Positions 1 to 8,879 of a stretch of DNA of 64,000 bases are shown one piece after another. Each line of letters opens with the position of its first letter. Position 1 is the first letter of the stretch. Below the pieces are notes generated by a model. It had not been told where the DNA came from. It was given only the letters and a program-made list of their open reading frames with translations, and searched no databases. The stretch covers positions 5,270,001 to 5,334,000 of the forward strand of contig NZ_CP130427.1 in NCBI RefSeq assembly GCF_030518795.1, given 5' to 3'. Both the position numbers and the translations under genes were made by a program. The DNA is from Micromonospora sp. NBRC 110009 (GTDB lineage Bacteria > Actinomycetota > Actinomycetes > Mycobacteriales > Micromonosporaceae).

Positions 1-1
1 A

Positions 2-637
2 GCGCTGTACCCGTTCCTCGACACCCGGCCGACCGACGTCGACGCGGTGCTCGCCGCGGTGGCGAGGTCCACCGCGGAGAAGGCGGGGGAGATCGTCGCC
101 CTCCGTGAATCCCTGGTCGCCGAGCACGGGCAGCGGCTGGTCGACTGCGCCCGCCGGTGTGCCGCGGCCTTCCACGCCGGCGGCACGCTGTTCACCTTCG
201 GCAACGGCGGCAGCAGTACGGACGCGCAGGACCTCGCGCAGTTGTTCCTGCACCCGCCGAAGGCCGCCCGCCCGCTACCGGCCATCTCGCTGACCCATGA
301 CGTCGCGTTGATCACGGCGCTCTCCAACGACGTGGGGTTCGAGGTGGTCTTCGCCCGACAGTTGGCGGCGTTCGGTCGGGCAGGGGACATCGCGGTGGGG
401 CTGTCCACGAGCGGCGGGTCGAACAACGTCCTGCGGGCGTTCGAGGAGGCGGCCCGGCGCGGCATGCTCACCGTCGGCATCGCCGGATACGACGGCGGCC
501 GGATGGCGGAATCCGAGGTCATCGACCACCTGTTCGTGGTGCCGTCGGCCTCGGTACACCGGGTCCAGGAGGCGCAGACGACGGTGTACCACGTGCTCTG
601 GGAACTCACCCAGCAGGCGTTGGCCGACTCACGCTGA
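2..637 (+). CDS. SIS-domain protein, phosphoheptose isomerase-like (5' end cut by window)
   Basis: This is a sugar isomerase (SIS) fold protein related to D-sedoheptulose-7-phosphate isomerase GmhA. The SIS phosphosugar-binding signatures are visible: FTFGNGGSSTDAQ near the start and GLSTSGGSNNVLRAFEEA in the middle. The frame is open to the left edge and reads ALYPFLDTRP before the first usable GTG at 47, so the true start is probably outside the window. It ends 9 nt before hypF on the same strand. GmhA-like SIS genes are commonly found in actinobacterial uptake-hydrogenase islands; their job there is not established. A role in sugar metabolism unrelated to hydrogenase maturation cannot be excluded. 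Confidence 0.8.
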   Translation, partial: ALYPFLDTRPTDVDAVLAAVARSTAEKAGEIVALRESLVAEHGQRLVDCARRCAAAFHAGGTLFTFGNGGSSTDAQDLAQLFLHPPKAARPLPAISLTHDVALITALSNDVGFEVVFARQLAAFGRAGDIAVGLSTSGGSNNVLRAFEEAARRGMLTVGIAGYDGGRMAESEVIDHLFVVPSASVHRVQEAQTTVYHVLWELTQQALADSR

Positions 638-646
638 CCGGTTGCC

Positions 647-2923
647 GTGGATCTGGCCAGCGTGCGACGGGTGCACGTCCGTGTCGAGGGCATCGTGCAG
701 GGGGTCGGCTTCCGGCCGTTCGTGCACGCCCTGGCGACCGAGTACGACCTGGCCGGGTTCGTCGGCAACGACACGACCGGGGTCTTCGTCGAGGTCGAGG
801 GGGACGGTGACCGGCTGACCGCCTTCGTGGCCGACCTCAGCCGACGCGCGCCGGCACTCGCTCAGGTCGAGCGGCTGACCACCGAGGCGGTTCCACCGAC
901 CGGCCGGCCCGGCTTCGCGATCGTCACCAGCGTGACCGGTGCCGGCCGGGAAGCCCTGATCTCGCCGGACACCGCCACCTGCCCGGACTGCCTCGCCGAG
1001 CTGTCCGACCCGGCGGACCGGCGCCACGGTTACCCGTTCACCAACTGCACCAACTGCGGCCCGCGGTTCACCATCGTCGAGGACGTCCCGTACGACCGCC
1101 GCACCACCACGATGGCCGAGTTCGCGCTCTGTCCCGCCTGCGCCGCCGAGTACGCCGACCCGGCGAACCGCCGCTTCCACGCCGAGCCGGTGTGCTGCCC
1201 CGCGTGCGGTCCGGCACTCCGACTCGTCACCGCCGGCGGCACCTCCGTTGCCGGCGATCCCGTCGACACTGCCGTACGGTGGCTGCGCGACGGCCGGATC
1301 GTCGCGGTCAAGGGCCTCGGCGGCTACCACCTGGCCGCCCGGGCCGACGACGACCGGGCCGTCTCCACGCTGCGCGCCCGCAAGCACCGCGAGGAGAAAC
1401 CGTTCGCCGTGATGGCCGCCGACCTGCCGGCGGCGAATGCCCTGGTCGACGTGCCGCCGGCGGCCGTGCCGGTGCTCACCGGCGCTCGCCGTCCCGTGGT
1501 GCTGCTGCCGCGCCGCGCCGACGCTCCGGTCGCCGACTCGGTGGCGCCGGGCAACCGGGACCTGGGTGTGCTGCTGCCGTACACGCCGCTGCACCAGCTG
1601 CTGCTCCGGCGGCTCGGCATGCCGATCGTGCTGACCAGCGGCAACGTCTCCGACGAACCGATCGCTCACCGCGACGATGACGCCCGTCGGCGGCTGGCGC
1701 GGATCGCCGACGGTTTCCTCGTGCACGATCGGCGGATCCACGTCCGGACCGACGACTCGGTGGTGCGCGTGTTCCGCGGCCGTGAGCTACCGGTGCGGCG
1801 GTCCCGTGGTTACGTGCCCGCGCCGATCACCGTGCCATGGCGGTTCGATCGCCCGGTGCTGGCGTGCGGCGCGGAGCTGAAGAACACCTTCTGCGTGGCG
1901 AAGGGGCGGCGCGCGTTCGTCTCGCACCACGTCGGTGACCTGGAGAACTACGAGACGCTACGGGCGTTCACCGACGGGATCGCGCACTTCACCCGGCTGT
2001 TCGACATCCGACCGGAGGTCGTCGCCCACGACCTGCATCCCGAATACCTGTCCACCAAGTACGCGCTGCAGCGCGATGACGTCGAGCTGGTCGGGGTGCA
2101 GCACCACCACGCCCACATCGCGTCCTGCCTGGCCGACAACGGCGAGCCCGGTCCGGTGATCGGCGTCGCCTTCGACGGCCTCGGGTTCGGCCCGGACGGC
2201 ACCCTCTGGGGAGGTGAGCTGCTCGTCGCGGACCTCACCGGCTTCGAGCGGGTCGGTCACCTGGGCGCGGTGCCGATGCCGGGCGGGGCCGCGGCGATCC
2301 GTGAGCCATGGCGGATGGCGGCGGCCTACCTCGACGAGATCTACGGCGACGCCGTGCCGGACCTGCCGGTGCGGCGCCGGCACGAACGGCACTGGCCCGC
2401 GGTGGTGGCGCTGGCGCGGAGCGGGACGAACTCGCCGCGTACCTCGAGCGCGGGCCGGCTGTTCGACGCCGTCGCGGCGCTGCTCGGCCTGCGGGACCGC
2501 GTCACGTACGAGGGGCAGGCGGCGATCGCCCTGGAACAACGGGCCGACCCCGACGAGCGGGGCGGCTACCGGATCGAGCCGAGCGGGGTCCCGCTCGCGG
2601 ACGTCGGCCGCGGGCTGGTCCGTTGCGTGGTCGACGACCTGCTCGCCCAGGTGGACCCCGGCCGGATCGCCGCCCGCTTCCAGCACGGCCTGGCGGATGC
2701 CGTGGTGCGGGCGGCCGAAGCCGCCCGGGAGCGGACCGGCCTCGCCGTGGTCGCGCTCTCCGGCGGGGTCTTCCAGAACGTGTTGCTGCTCGACCGGACG
2801 GTGAGCGGGCTGGAGCAGCACGGCTTCCGGGTGCTCGTGCACTCGCGGGTGCCGCCCAACGACGGCGGTATCTGCCTCGGCCAGGCCGTGGTGGCCGCGG
2901 CCCGGGCCGTTCCGGCAGGGTGA
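647..2923 (+). CDS. hypF: HypF carbamoyltransferase, hydrogenase maturation
   Basis: HypF uses carbamoyl phosphate and ATP to make the thiocarboxamide on HypE that becomes the cyanide ligands of the NiFe site. The 758 residues show the full family order: an acylphosphatase domain (residues about 5-90, VEGIVQGVGFRPFVHALA), two zinc-finger stretches (CPDC...CTNCGP and CPAC...CCPACGP, about 109-187), a YrdC domain (about 200-385), and a Kae1-like domain with the metal-binding VQHHHAHIASC motif near residue 485. Length is normal for the family. The GTG start at 647 lies just after the SIS gene, so the two are probably co-transcribed; GTG at 662 is an alternative start. The gene converges on hypE with only 13 nt between stops. 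Confidence 0.97.
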   Translation: MDLASVRRVHVRVEGIVQGVGFRPFVHALATEYDLAGFVGNDTTGVFVEVEGDGDRLTAFVADLSRRAPALAQVERLTTEAVPPTGRPGFAIVTSVTGAGREALISPDTATCPDCLAELSDPADRRHGYPFTNCTNCGPRFTIVEDVPYDRRTTTMAEFALCPACAAEYADPANRRFHAEPVCCPACGPALRLVTAGGTSVAGDPVDTAVRWLRDGRIVAVKGLGGYHLAARADDDRAVSTLRARKHREEKPFAVMAADLPAANALVDVPPAAVPVLTGARRPVVLLPRRADAPVADSVAPGNRDLGVLLPYTPLHQLLLRRLGMPIVLTSGNVSDEPIAHRDDDARRRLARIADGFLVHDRRIHVRTDDSVVRVFRGRELPVRRSRGYVPAPITVPWRFDRPVLACGAELKNTFCVAKGRRAFVSHHVGDLENYETLRAFTDGIAHFTRLFDIRPEVVAHDLHPEYLSTKYALQRDDVELVGVQHHHAHIASCLADNGEPGPVIGVAFDGLGFGPDGTLWGGELLVADLTGFERVGHLGAVPMPGGAAAIREPWRMAAAYLDEIYGDAVPDLPVRRRHERHWPAVVALARSGTNSPRTSSAGRLFDAVAALLGLRDRVTYEGQAAIALEQRADPDERGGYRIEPSGVPLADVGRGLVRCVVDDLLAQVDPGRIAARFQHGLADAVVRAAEAARERTGLAVVALSGGVFQNVLLLDRTVSGLEQHGFRVLVHSRVPPNDGGICLGQAVVAAARAVPAG

Positions 2924-2936
2924 GGCGGAACCGCCG

Positions 2937-4085
2937 TCAGCAGATGCGGGGGAGTGGGTCCCCGACCAGCATGTCGACCACCCGCGTACCGCCGAACGCC
3001 GTGTGGAGCAACACCAGCCCGGGCGGGTCGGCGGTGACCCGGCCGATGACCGCCGCGCCGTCGCCGAGCGGGTGCCCGCGCAGCGCCGCCACGGCGGCCT
3101 CCGCCTGCGCGCCGTCCACCACGGCCACGAGGCGCCCCTCGCAGGCCACGTAGAGCGGGTCGATGCCGAGCAGCTCGCAGGCGCCGGTCACGGTGGGACG
3201 CACCGGCACGGCGGCCTCGTCGACCACGATGGCGAGCTGGGCCGCCTGCGCCACCTCGTTGAGGATGGTCGCGACGCCGCCCCGGGTGGCGTCGCGCAGC
3301 AGTCGCGCCCCGGGAGCCGCGTCCAGCAGGGCATCCACCAGACCGGGCAGCGCCGCGGTGTCCGAGGCGAGGTCGGCGGCGAGGTCCAGCTCGCCGCGGG
3401 CGAGCATGATCGTGACGCCGTGGTCGCCGATCGGCCCGGAGACGATGACCGCGTCACCCGGGCGGATGTGGTCGATGCCCAGGCTCATCGGCCGCTCCAG
3501 CACGCCGACGCCCGCCGTGTTGATGTAGCAGCCGTCGGCCTTGCCCCGCTGCACCACCTTCGTGTCGCCGGTGACCACCTGGACCCCGGCGCGCTCCGCG
3601 GCGGCGGCCATCGAACCGGCGATCCGCCGCAGGTCGGCGACGGGAAAGCCCTCTTCCAGGATGAACCCGGCCGCCAGGTACAGCGGACGGGCCCCGCTGA
3701 CCGCCAGGTCGTTGACGGTGCCGTTGACGGCGAGGTCGCCGATGTCTCCGCCGGGGAAGAACAGCGGCGACACCACGTACGAGTCGGTGGTGAAGGCAAG
3801 CCGGCTGGCGCCTACGGAGAGCACCGCGCCGTCGTCGAGCTCCTCCAGCGTCGGGTTGCGGAACGCCTCGACGAACAGCCCTTCGATCAGGCTGTGGGTC
3901 GCCTTTCCGCCCGCGCCGTGGGCGAGCGTGATCCGGCTCTCCCTGATCTTCGGCGCACGCCGGCGTGCCCGTTCGATGCGCTGCAGCACCTGCTGCTCCG
4001 GTGACAGCCGGCCCGGCGCGTGACCGGTCGTCGCGTCGGCCTCGGCCGCCTGCTCGGCCCACCCGGCGGTGCGTTCGGTCGTCAT
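2937..4085 (-). CDS. hypE: HypE, thiocarbamate-to-cyanide dehydratase for NiFe ligand synthesis
   Basis: HypE accepts a carbamoyl group from HypF on its C-terminal cysteine and dehydrates it to a thiocyanate that supplies the CN ligands of the active site. The protein (382 aa) ends in PRIC, so the essential terminal Cys is intact. The AIRS/PurM-type fold is recognisable from LAHGAGGKATHSLIEGLF and VNGTVNDLAVSGARPLYL. About 35 N-terminal residues before the conserved core are extra and Glu/Ala-rich. The start is set at the ATG that overlaps the hypD stop as ATGA; the longer upstream open frame only shadows hypD. It is the last gene of the operon and converges on hypF. Confidence 0.97.
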   Translation of the reverse strand: MTTERTAGWAEQAAEADATTGHAPGRLSPEQQVLQRIERARRRAPKIRESRITLAHGAGGKATHSLIEGLFVEAFRNPTLEELDDGAVLSVGASRLAFTTDSYVVSPLFFPGGDIGDLAVNGTVNDLAVSGARPLYLAAGFILEEGFPVADLRRIAGSMAAAAERAGVQVVTGDTKVVQRGKADGCYINTAGVGVLERPMSLGIDHIRPGDAVIVSGPIGDHGVTIMLARGELDLAADLASDTAALPGLVDALLDAAPGARLLRDATRGGVATILNEVAQAAQLAIVVDEAAVPVRPTVTGACELLGIDPLYVACEGRLVAVVDGAQAEAAVAALRGHPLGDGAAVIGRVTADPPGLVLLHTAFGGTRVVDMLVGDPLPRIC

Positions 4086-5209
4086 GCCCGGGTCGCCTCC
4101 GCGAGCCGCTGCCGCGCGAAGCGGCCGAAGTTGTAGTAGGCCGCGCACGCGCCCTCGGAGGAGACCATGCAGGTGCCGATGGGCGTCTCCGGGGTGCACG
4201 CCGTGCCGAACACCTTGCACTCCCAGGGCTTGAGGACTCCCTTGAGCACCTCGCCGCATTGGCAGGCCTTCGGGTCCGCCACCCGCACCCCGGGCACGTC
4301 GAAGATCCGCTCCGCGTCGTACGCCGCGTACTCGTCGCGCATCCGCAGGGCGGAGTGCGAGATGAAGCCGAGGCCGCGCCACTCGAAGTACGGTCGTAGC
4401 TGCATGACCTGGCCGATCGCCTCCAGCGCCCGCGGGTTCCCGTCCCAGGGCACCACCCGGGTGTACTGGTTCTCCACCGCACAGCGGCCCTCGGCGAGCT
4501 GTTTGAGCAGCATGAATACCGACTGCAGCAGGTCCAGCGGTTCGAACCCGGCACACACCAGCGGCTTGCCGTAGTCGCGGGCGATGAACTCGTACGGTCG
4601 GCAGCCGATGACGGTGGAGACGTGCCCCGGGCCGAGGAAACCGTCGAGACGCAGGTCCGGTGAGTCGAGGATGGCCTTGATCGCCGGAAGGATCGTCACG
4701 TGGTTGCAGAAGACCGAGAAGTTGCCGATGTCATCGGCGGCCGCCCGCAGCACGGTCATGGCGGTCGACGGCGAGGTGGTCTCGAAGCCGATCGCCATGA
4801 AGACCACCTTGCGGTCCGGGTTGGTCCGCGCGATCTTCAGGGCGTCCAGTGGCGAGTACACCATCCGGATGTCCGCACCGGCGGCCTTGGCGTCCAGGAA
4901 CGAGCCGGTCCCGCCCGGGACCCGCATCATGTCGCCGAACGCGGTCATGATGACGCCGGGCTCGTTGGCGATGGCGATGGCGTCGTCCACCCGGCCCATC
5001 GGGATGACGCAGACCGGACAGCCCGGCCCGTGCACCAGCGAGACGCTCTCCGGCAGGTAGTCCTCGATCCCGTGCTTGTAGATGGTGTGCGTGTGCCCAC
5101 CGCACACCTCCATGAACTTGTACTGCCGCCCCGGCTCGCACAACGCGGCGATCTGGGTGGCCAGCGCCTGGGCCTTGTCCGCGTCGCGGTACTCGTCAAC
5201 GAAACGCAT
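4082..5209 (-). CDS. hypD: HypD, Fe-S scaffold for Fe(CN)2CO assembly
   Basis: HypD works with HypC to assemble the Fe(CN)2CO unit of the hydrogenase active site. The 375 residues begin MRFVDEYRD and carry the family hallmarks: MEVCGGHTHTIYKHGI near residue 35, the GPGCPVC motif, and the C-terminal 4Fe-4S cysteines in CQCGEVLKG, WECKVFGTACTPETPIGTC and SEGACAAYY. The start at 5209 lies 8 nt after the hypC stop; a longer in-frame extension exists but only shadows hypC. The stop overlaps hypE (ATGA), suggesting translational coupling. Confidence 0.97.
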   Translation of the reverse strand: MRFVDEYRDADKAQALATQIAALCEPGRQYKFMEVCGGHTHTIYKHGIEDYLPESVSLVHGPGCPVCVIPMGRVDDAIAIANEPGVIMTAFGDMMRVPGGTGSFLDAKAAGADIRMVYSPLDALKIARTNPDRKVVFMAIGFETTSPSTAMTVLRAAADDIGNFSVFCNHVTILPAIKAILDSPDLRLDGFLGPGHVSTVIGCRPYEFIARDYGKPLVCAGFEPLDLLQSVFMLLKQLAEGRCAVENQYTRVVPWDGNPRALEAIGQVMQLRPYFEWRGLGFISHSALRMRDEYAAYDAERIFDVPGVRVADPKACQCGEVLKGVLKPWECKVFGTACTPETPIGTCMVSSEGACAAYYNFGRFARQRLAEATRA

Positions 5210-5217
5210 TTGATTCC

Positions 5218-5490
5218 CTAGGTGATGTCGGATTCGGCGAGCGCCTGCAACTCGTCCGTGTACGCCTGGCCGAGACCGTTCAACATGTCCAATGTGGCGG
5301 CCGCCTCCGCTTCGTCGATCTTCGACATGGCGAAGCCGACGTGGACGAGCACCCAGTCGCCGATACCGACCTGGTCCGGACCGAGCAGACCGATGTTGAT
5401 CGCCCGCCGGACCCCCACGACGTCGACGATGGCGAGGTCGTCGTGGCCGGCCTTGATCTCGACGATCTCGCCCGGGATGCCAAGGCACAT
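5218..5490 (-). CDS. hypC: HypC/HupF-type hydrogenase maturation chaperone
   Basis: This small chaperone (90 aa) carries the Fe ligand unit between HypD and the large-subunit precursor. It opens with MCLGIPGEIVEI; the Cys at position 2, free after Met removal, is the functional residue in this family. IGDWVLVHVGFAMSKIDEAEA is also typical of HypC. It follows a 33-residue gene and is followed 8 nt later by hypD, its known partner. Confidence 0.96.
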   Translation of the reverse strand: MCLGIPGEIVEIKAGHDDLAIVDVVGVRRAINIGLLGPDQVGIGDWVLVHVGFAMSKIDEAEAAATLDMLNGLGQAYTDELQALAESDIT

Positions 5491-5511
5491 CGACCTACTC
5501 GTCCTTTCCGA

Positions 5512-5613
5512 TCACATCTTCTCGATCTTGATGTAGCGCCGTAGCGCGGGAAGTTCCTTCCAGAACATCCCGGCCACGGTCACGCCGGCCAGCAGCAACA
5601 ACAGCTTTCGCAC
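5512..5613 (-). CDS. 33-residue membrane micro-protein, DUF6893-like
   Basis: A 33-residue protein with GTG start, too short for ordinary gene finding. It begins MRKLLLLLAG, has one hydrophobic segment (about residues 4-17) and a basic tail ending RRYIKIEKM. A strong Shine-Dalgarno sequence, AAGGAGGT, lies 5 nt before the start, which argues for real translation. The hydrophobic-then-basic pattern resembles the small actinobacterial DUF6893 proteins; this assignment is from memory of the pattern. It sits between hypC and a 67-residue gene inside the hydrogenase operon. An inner-membrane location is likely; its function is unknown. Confidence 0.7.
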   Translation of the reverse strand: MRKLLLLLAGVTVAGMFWKELPALRRYIKIEKM

Positions 5614-5646
5614 AGCTCACCTCCTTCGGGCCTGGTTCGGGCCAGC

Positions 5647-5850
5647 TCAGCCCGGCGGTAGGTTCGGCATGATCGGCAGGATCGGCCCGTGCTTCTTGGG
5701 CCGGATGCCGGTCGAGCGGCGGGCGTCCACCGTCCCGTCGTCGTGATGGCCCGACTGCCTCCGCCGCCGTGAGTTGCCCTCCTCCACACCCTTGGTGTGC
5801 GCCGGTGCGTCGAGTTCCACATCGGGATCGCCCACCCGGATCTCGCCCAT
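5647..5850 (-). CDS. Small unknown protein of the hydrogenase operon (67 aa)
   Basis: I do not recognise this protein. It begins MGEIRVGDPDVE, is rich in charged and polar residues with an Arg/His-rich middle (RRRRQSGHHDDG), and ends in a Pro-rich tail (HGPILPIMPNLPPG). There is no membrane segment and no cysteine. I chose the ATG at 5850 because GGAGG stands 7 nt before it; an ATG at 5865 would overlap the upstream stop but has no such site. It lies in line with the operon between a DUF5947-like gene and the micro-protein gene, so it is probably co-expressed with the hydrogenase. Confidence 0.6.
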   Translation of the reverse strand: MGEIRVGDPDVELDAPAHTKGVEEGNSRRRRQSGHHDDGTVDARRSTGIRPKKHGPILPIMPNLPPG

Positions 5851-5864
5851 GCCCGCCTCCTCCA

Positions 5865-6479
5865 TCAGTCGTTACCGGACGGTCGGTCATGCCGTCGGCC
5901 GAGTTCGTCGAAGAACCGGGGAATCTCCCGCCACACCGCGCTGCCCCCCGACATGCCCGTCCAGTGCCGTCGGATGAGCGCCACGAGTCGGAAACACTCG
6001 TCGACCGGCACCACCCACTGCTGGCCACCGCCACGCGGCGAGCGCGTCCACACCAGCAGCGCCTCGACCCGCGGCTTCAGCTCGGCCAGCGCGGGTGACC
6101 GCGCCTCGACGGCCCGCCAGGCGTCGGCATCGAGCTCCGACTCGGTCGTGCCGAGGGGACTCGGGTAGTGGGCGAGCACCCGGCCGTCCTGGTGCTTCAC
6201 GAAGAACACCAGCCCGACCGGCACGTCGAGCTCGTCACCGGACAGGCCCGTCGACCGTCTGCCCCGATCGGGGACGAGCTGGTACCGGCCGGCGCCGGCC
6301 GCCTCGCGCTCGAACAGCAGGGAGCACGGCGGGCAGGCGCACATCAGCTCCCCGTCCTGCTCGTCCCACACGTGCCGGTGTGCCGGGCCGACCGGCCCGG
6401 CGCACATGCCGCAGCGCTCGACCGTCGCCGCGCGCTGCCTTGCCCGGCGGATCGCCCGCTGCAGCGCGCCCGCCGTCAT
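5865..6479 (-). CDS. DUF5947-like protein with cysteine cluster, hydrogenase-associated
   Basis: A 204-residue soluble protein. Its N-terminal third has a zinc- or cluster-binding arrangement: CGMC near residue 24, then CACPPC about 25 residues later, followed by a conserved-looking region (VGLVFFVKHQDGRVLAHYPSP). The start at 6479 overlaps the previous stop as ATGA. Proteins of this shape (DUF5947) recur in actinobacterial group 1h hydrogenase operons; their function is not known. Position between the NifU-like gene and the accessory small genes suggests a role in maturation or electron transfer, which is inference. Confidence 0.7.
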   Translation of the reverse strand: MTAGALQRAIRRARQRAATVERCGMCAGPVGPAHRHVWDEQDGELMCACPPCSLLFEREAAGAGRYQLVPDRGRRSTGLSGDELDVPVGLVFFVKHQDGRVLAHYPSPLGTTESELDADAWRAVEARSPALAELKPRVEALLVWTRSPRGGGQQWVVPVDECFRLVALIRRHWTGMSGGSAVWREIPRFFDELGRRHDRPSGND

Positions 6480-7087
6480 GCCGTGCCACCCGACGCGAGC
6501 GGCCCCGCGGCCTGTGCCACCTCGGGCACCGGCGCGGCACCGGTCCGTTCCGGCCGCTGCCACAAGCTGGCGACCGGGATCAGCGCGGGAGCCGGCGCGG
6601 GCGCCACCACGTCGACCTCGGACAGCTCCGGGGCGAACGTCAACACCTGTTCCCGTACCAGGTCACGCAGCGCGGCTCCGCCACCGCCGCACGAACTCGC
6701 CGACAGGCTGATCGTCGCCACCTCGTCCTGGACACCGACCAACGCGATCTCGGCGCCCTGCGCGCGTAGCTGCGGCCGGAGATCGTCGACCGCCCGGGCC
6801 ACCCGCCGGTCCACCGGATCCGGGTGGATGTGGTGCAACAGCAGCAGGTGCCGCAGCAGCTCGTCGCCGGCGAGCCGGTCGAGCGTGCGGGTGCTGTCGG
6901 CGGCGAGATCGGTGACCCGGGCCAGCGCCTCGCCGTACACCTCGGTCAGCATCTCGACCGCTTCCAACGCCAGCTCGGCGGTGCGGCCGGGGGTCTGCTC
7001 GAGCTGGCCGAGCGCGGCGTCCAGGCGGGCCAGCCGCGGCTCGACGGCCGCATCGTCGAGCCGCTGGACGTCCCGCTGCTCAGCCAT
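6476..7087 (-). CDS. NifU-like C-terminal-domain protein lacking the second scaffold Cys
   Basis: A 203-residue protein with a NifU-like core from about residue 80 (LLLLHHIHPDPVDRRVARAVDDLRPQL). In NifU scaffolds this core ends in a Cys-x2-Cys motif that holds an Fe-S cluster; here the stretch reads SSCGGGGAAL, so only Cys133 remains and the partner position is Gly. The N-terminal 75 residues are helical and the tail after residue 155 is Pro/Ala-rich. The start overlaps the large-subunit stop by 8 nt. Such proteins occur next to group 1h hydrogenase genes and may bring Fe-S clusters to the small subunit; with one Cys missing it may instead be structural. Confidence 0.8.
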   Translation of the reverse strand: MAEQRDVQRLDDAAVEPRLARLDAALGQLEQTPGRTAELALEAVEMLTEVYGEALARVTDLAADSTRTLDRLAGDELLRHLLLLHHIHPDPVDRRVARAVDDLRPQLRAQGAEIALVGVQDEVATISLSASSCGGGGAALRDLVREQVLTFAPELSEVDVVAPAPAPALIPVASLWQRPERTGAAPVPEVAQAAGPLASGGTA

Positions 7088-8879
7088 GGGACGCGCCGAA
7101 CATCGGCGAGTGGATCTTCTTGAGGGTACGGCCGGCGCCGACGTACATGTGCACACCGCACGGCAGGCACGGATCGAAACTGCGCACCGCCCGCATGATG
7201 TCCACACCCTTGAAGTTGTCCGGGCCGTTCTCCTCGAAGATGGGCGTGTTCTGGATCGCGTCCTCGTACGGGCCGGGCGTGCCGTAGCTGTCGCGGGGGC
7301 TGCCGTTCCACGGCGTCGGCGGGTACGGGTGGTAGTTGGCGATCTTGCGGTCCCGGATCACCAGGTGGTGCGACAGGGTGCCCCGGACGGCCTCGTGGAA
7401 GCCGCAGCCGATGGCCTCGTCCGGCACGTCGAACTCGGCGAAGACCCGCATGTCACCACCGCGCATCCGCTCCATCGCCCGTTCCAGGAAGTACAGCGAC
7501 ATCGCCGCGGCGTACGCGATGAAGTAGGCCCGGGAGCGGTCCCGCTCCAGCGCGTTCGACCAGCGCGGGATCTTCCACTCCAACGTCATCTCGGGCAGCC
7601 GCTGGCTCTTTGGCAGCGAGATCAGCACGCTGTTGCCGGTCGACTTGACGTACGGGGTGTCGACCATCTTCGCCAGCGCCGTGGTGTACAGCCGGGCGAA
7701 GGGGCCGCCGCCGGTGTCCAGCGCGAGATGCTGTCCGCTGTTCTTGTCGAACCAGCGTGGGCTCATCACCCAGCTGTACTTGTCGTCGAAGTCGCGCTTG
7801 CCGGGATCCGGAAGGGTGGTCTGGTTCCAGGGGTGGCGGATGTCGACCGGGTTGCCCAGCGGGTCGTGGCTGACGAAGGGGTCCTCCTGACCGGCCCAGT
7901 CCTTGTAGTAGGAGCTGCCGAGCAGGATCCGGATGCCGAGGTTGATGTCCACCAGGTCGGTGGTGAGCAGCTTGCCGTCGACCACGATGCCGGGCGTGAC
8001 GTGCATCGCCCGCCCCCAGTTCGACATGGTCTCGTACCGGTAGTCGACGACATCGGGGTTTTGGAACGCGCCCCAGCAGCCGAGCAGGACCCGACGGCGG
8101 CCGACCTCCTCGTAGCCGGGCAGCGCCTCGTACCAGAAGTCGAAGACGTCGTCGTTCATGGCGACGGCCTTCTTCACGAAGTCCAGGATGCTGATCAGCC
8201 GGCTCAGGTAGTCGGTGAACAGTGTCGGCTGGGGCATGGTGCCGACGCCGCCGGGATAGACCGTGGACGGGTGGACGTGCCGGCCCTCCATGAGGCAGAA
8301 CATCTCCCGCGTCGTCCGGCTGACCTTCAGCGCCTCCTTGTAGACCTCGCCCTCGAACGGGTTGTAGGCCCGCAGGATGTCGGCGATCGTCCGGTAGCCG
8401 TGGATGTCCCGGCCGGGTGCCGCGGTGGCTTCCGCGCGGGCGAGGACGCTGGGGTTGGTCTGCTTGACCATCGCCTCGCAGAAGTCGACGAAGACGAGAT
8501 TGTCCTGGAAGAGGGTGTGGTCGAACATGTACTCGGCGGCCTCGCCGAGGTTGATGATCCACTCGGCCAGCGGCGGGGTCTTGATGCCGTACGCCATGTT
8601 CTGCGCGTAGACGGAGCAGGTCGTGTGGTTGTCGCCGCAGATGCCGCAGATCCGGCTGGTGATGAAGCCCGCGTCCCGCGGATCCTTCCCCTTCATGAAC
8701 ACCGAGTAGCCGCGGAACAGCGACGACGTGGTGTGGCACTCGGCGACCACGCGGTTCGCGAAGTCGATCTTCGTGTAGACGCCCAGGTTGCCGATGATCC
8801 GGGTGATCGGATCCCAGGCCATCTCCACCAGCTCGCCGGGTTTCTGGCCGGCGGCCGGCTTCGGCTTCGTCGCGGTCAC
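7080..8879 (-). CDS. hhyL: [NiFe]-hydrogenase large subunit, group 1h type
   Basis: The catalytic subunit (599 aa) binding the Ni-Fe(CN)2CO centre. Both metal-binding motifs are intact: the L1 motif RICGICGDNHTTC with Cys78 and Cys81, and the L2 motif DPCLPCGVHMY with Cys571, Cys574 and His577. About 22 residues follow His577, the expected place for endopeptidase trimming. The L1 form and the gene order (small subunit first, then NifU-like) fit the high-affinity group 1h enzymes that oxidise atmospheric H2 in aerobic actinobacteria. The GTG start overlaps the small-subunit stop as GTGA, and GAGAGG precedes it. Confidence 0.96.
   Translation of the reverse strand: MTATKPKPAAGQKPGELVEMAWDPITRIIGNLGVYTKIDFANRVVAECHTTSSLFRGYSVFMKGKDPRDAGFITSRICGICGDNHTTCSVYAQNMAYGIKTPPLAEWIINLGEAAEYMFDHTLFQDNLVFVDFCEAMVKQTNPSVLARAEATAAPGRDIHGYRTIADILRAYNPFEGEVYKEALKVSRTTREMFCLMEGRHVHPSTVYPGGVGTMPQPTLFTDYLSRLISILDFVKKAVAMNDDVFDFWYEALPGYEEVGRRRVLLGCWGAFQNPDVVDYRYETMSNWGRAMHVTPGIVVDGKLLTTDLVDINLGIRILLGSSYYKDWAGQEDPFVSHDPLGNPVDIRHPWNQTTLPDPGKRDFDDKYSWVMSPRWFDKNSGQHLALDTGGGPFARLYTTALAKMVDTPYVKSTGNSVLISLPKSQRLPEMTLEWKIPRWSNALERDRSRAYFIAYAAAMSLYFLERAMERMRGGDMRVFAEFDVPDEAIGCGFHEAVRGTLSHHLVIRDRKIANYHPYPPTPWNGSPRDSYGTPGPYEDAIQNTPIFEENGPDNFKGVDIMRAVRSFDPCLPCGVHMYVGAGRTLKKIHSPMFGASHG

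Noticed and set aside
2924..2935. Small GGCGG/CCGCC hairpin between hypF and hypE
   Set aside because: The loop would be only 2 nt, too tight to be a reliable terminator.
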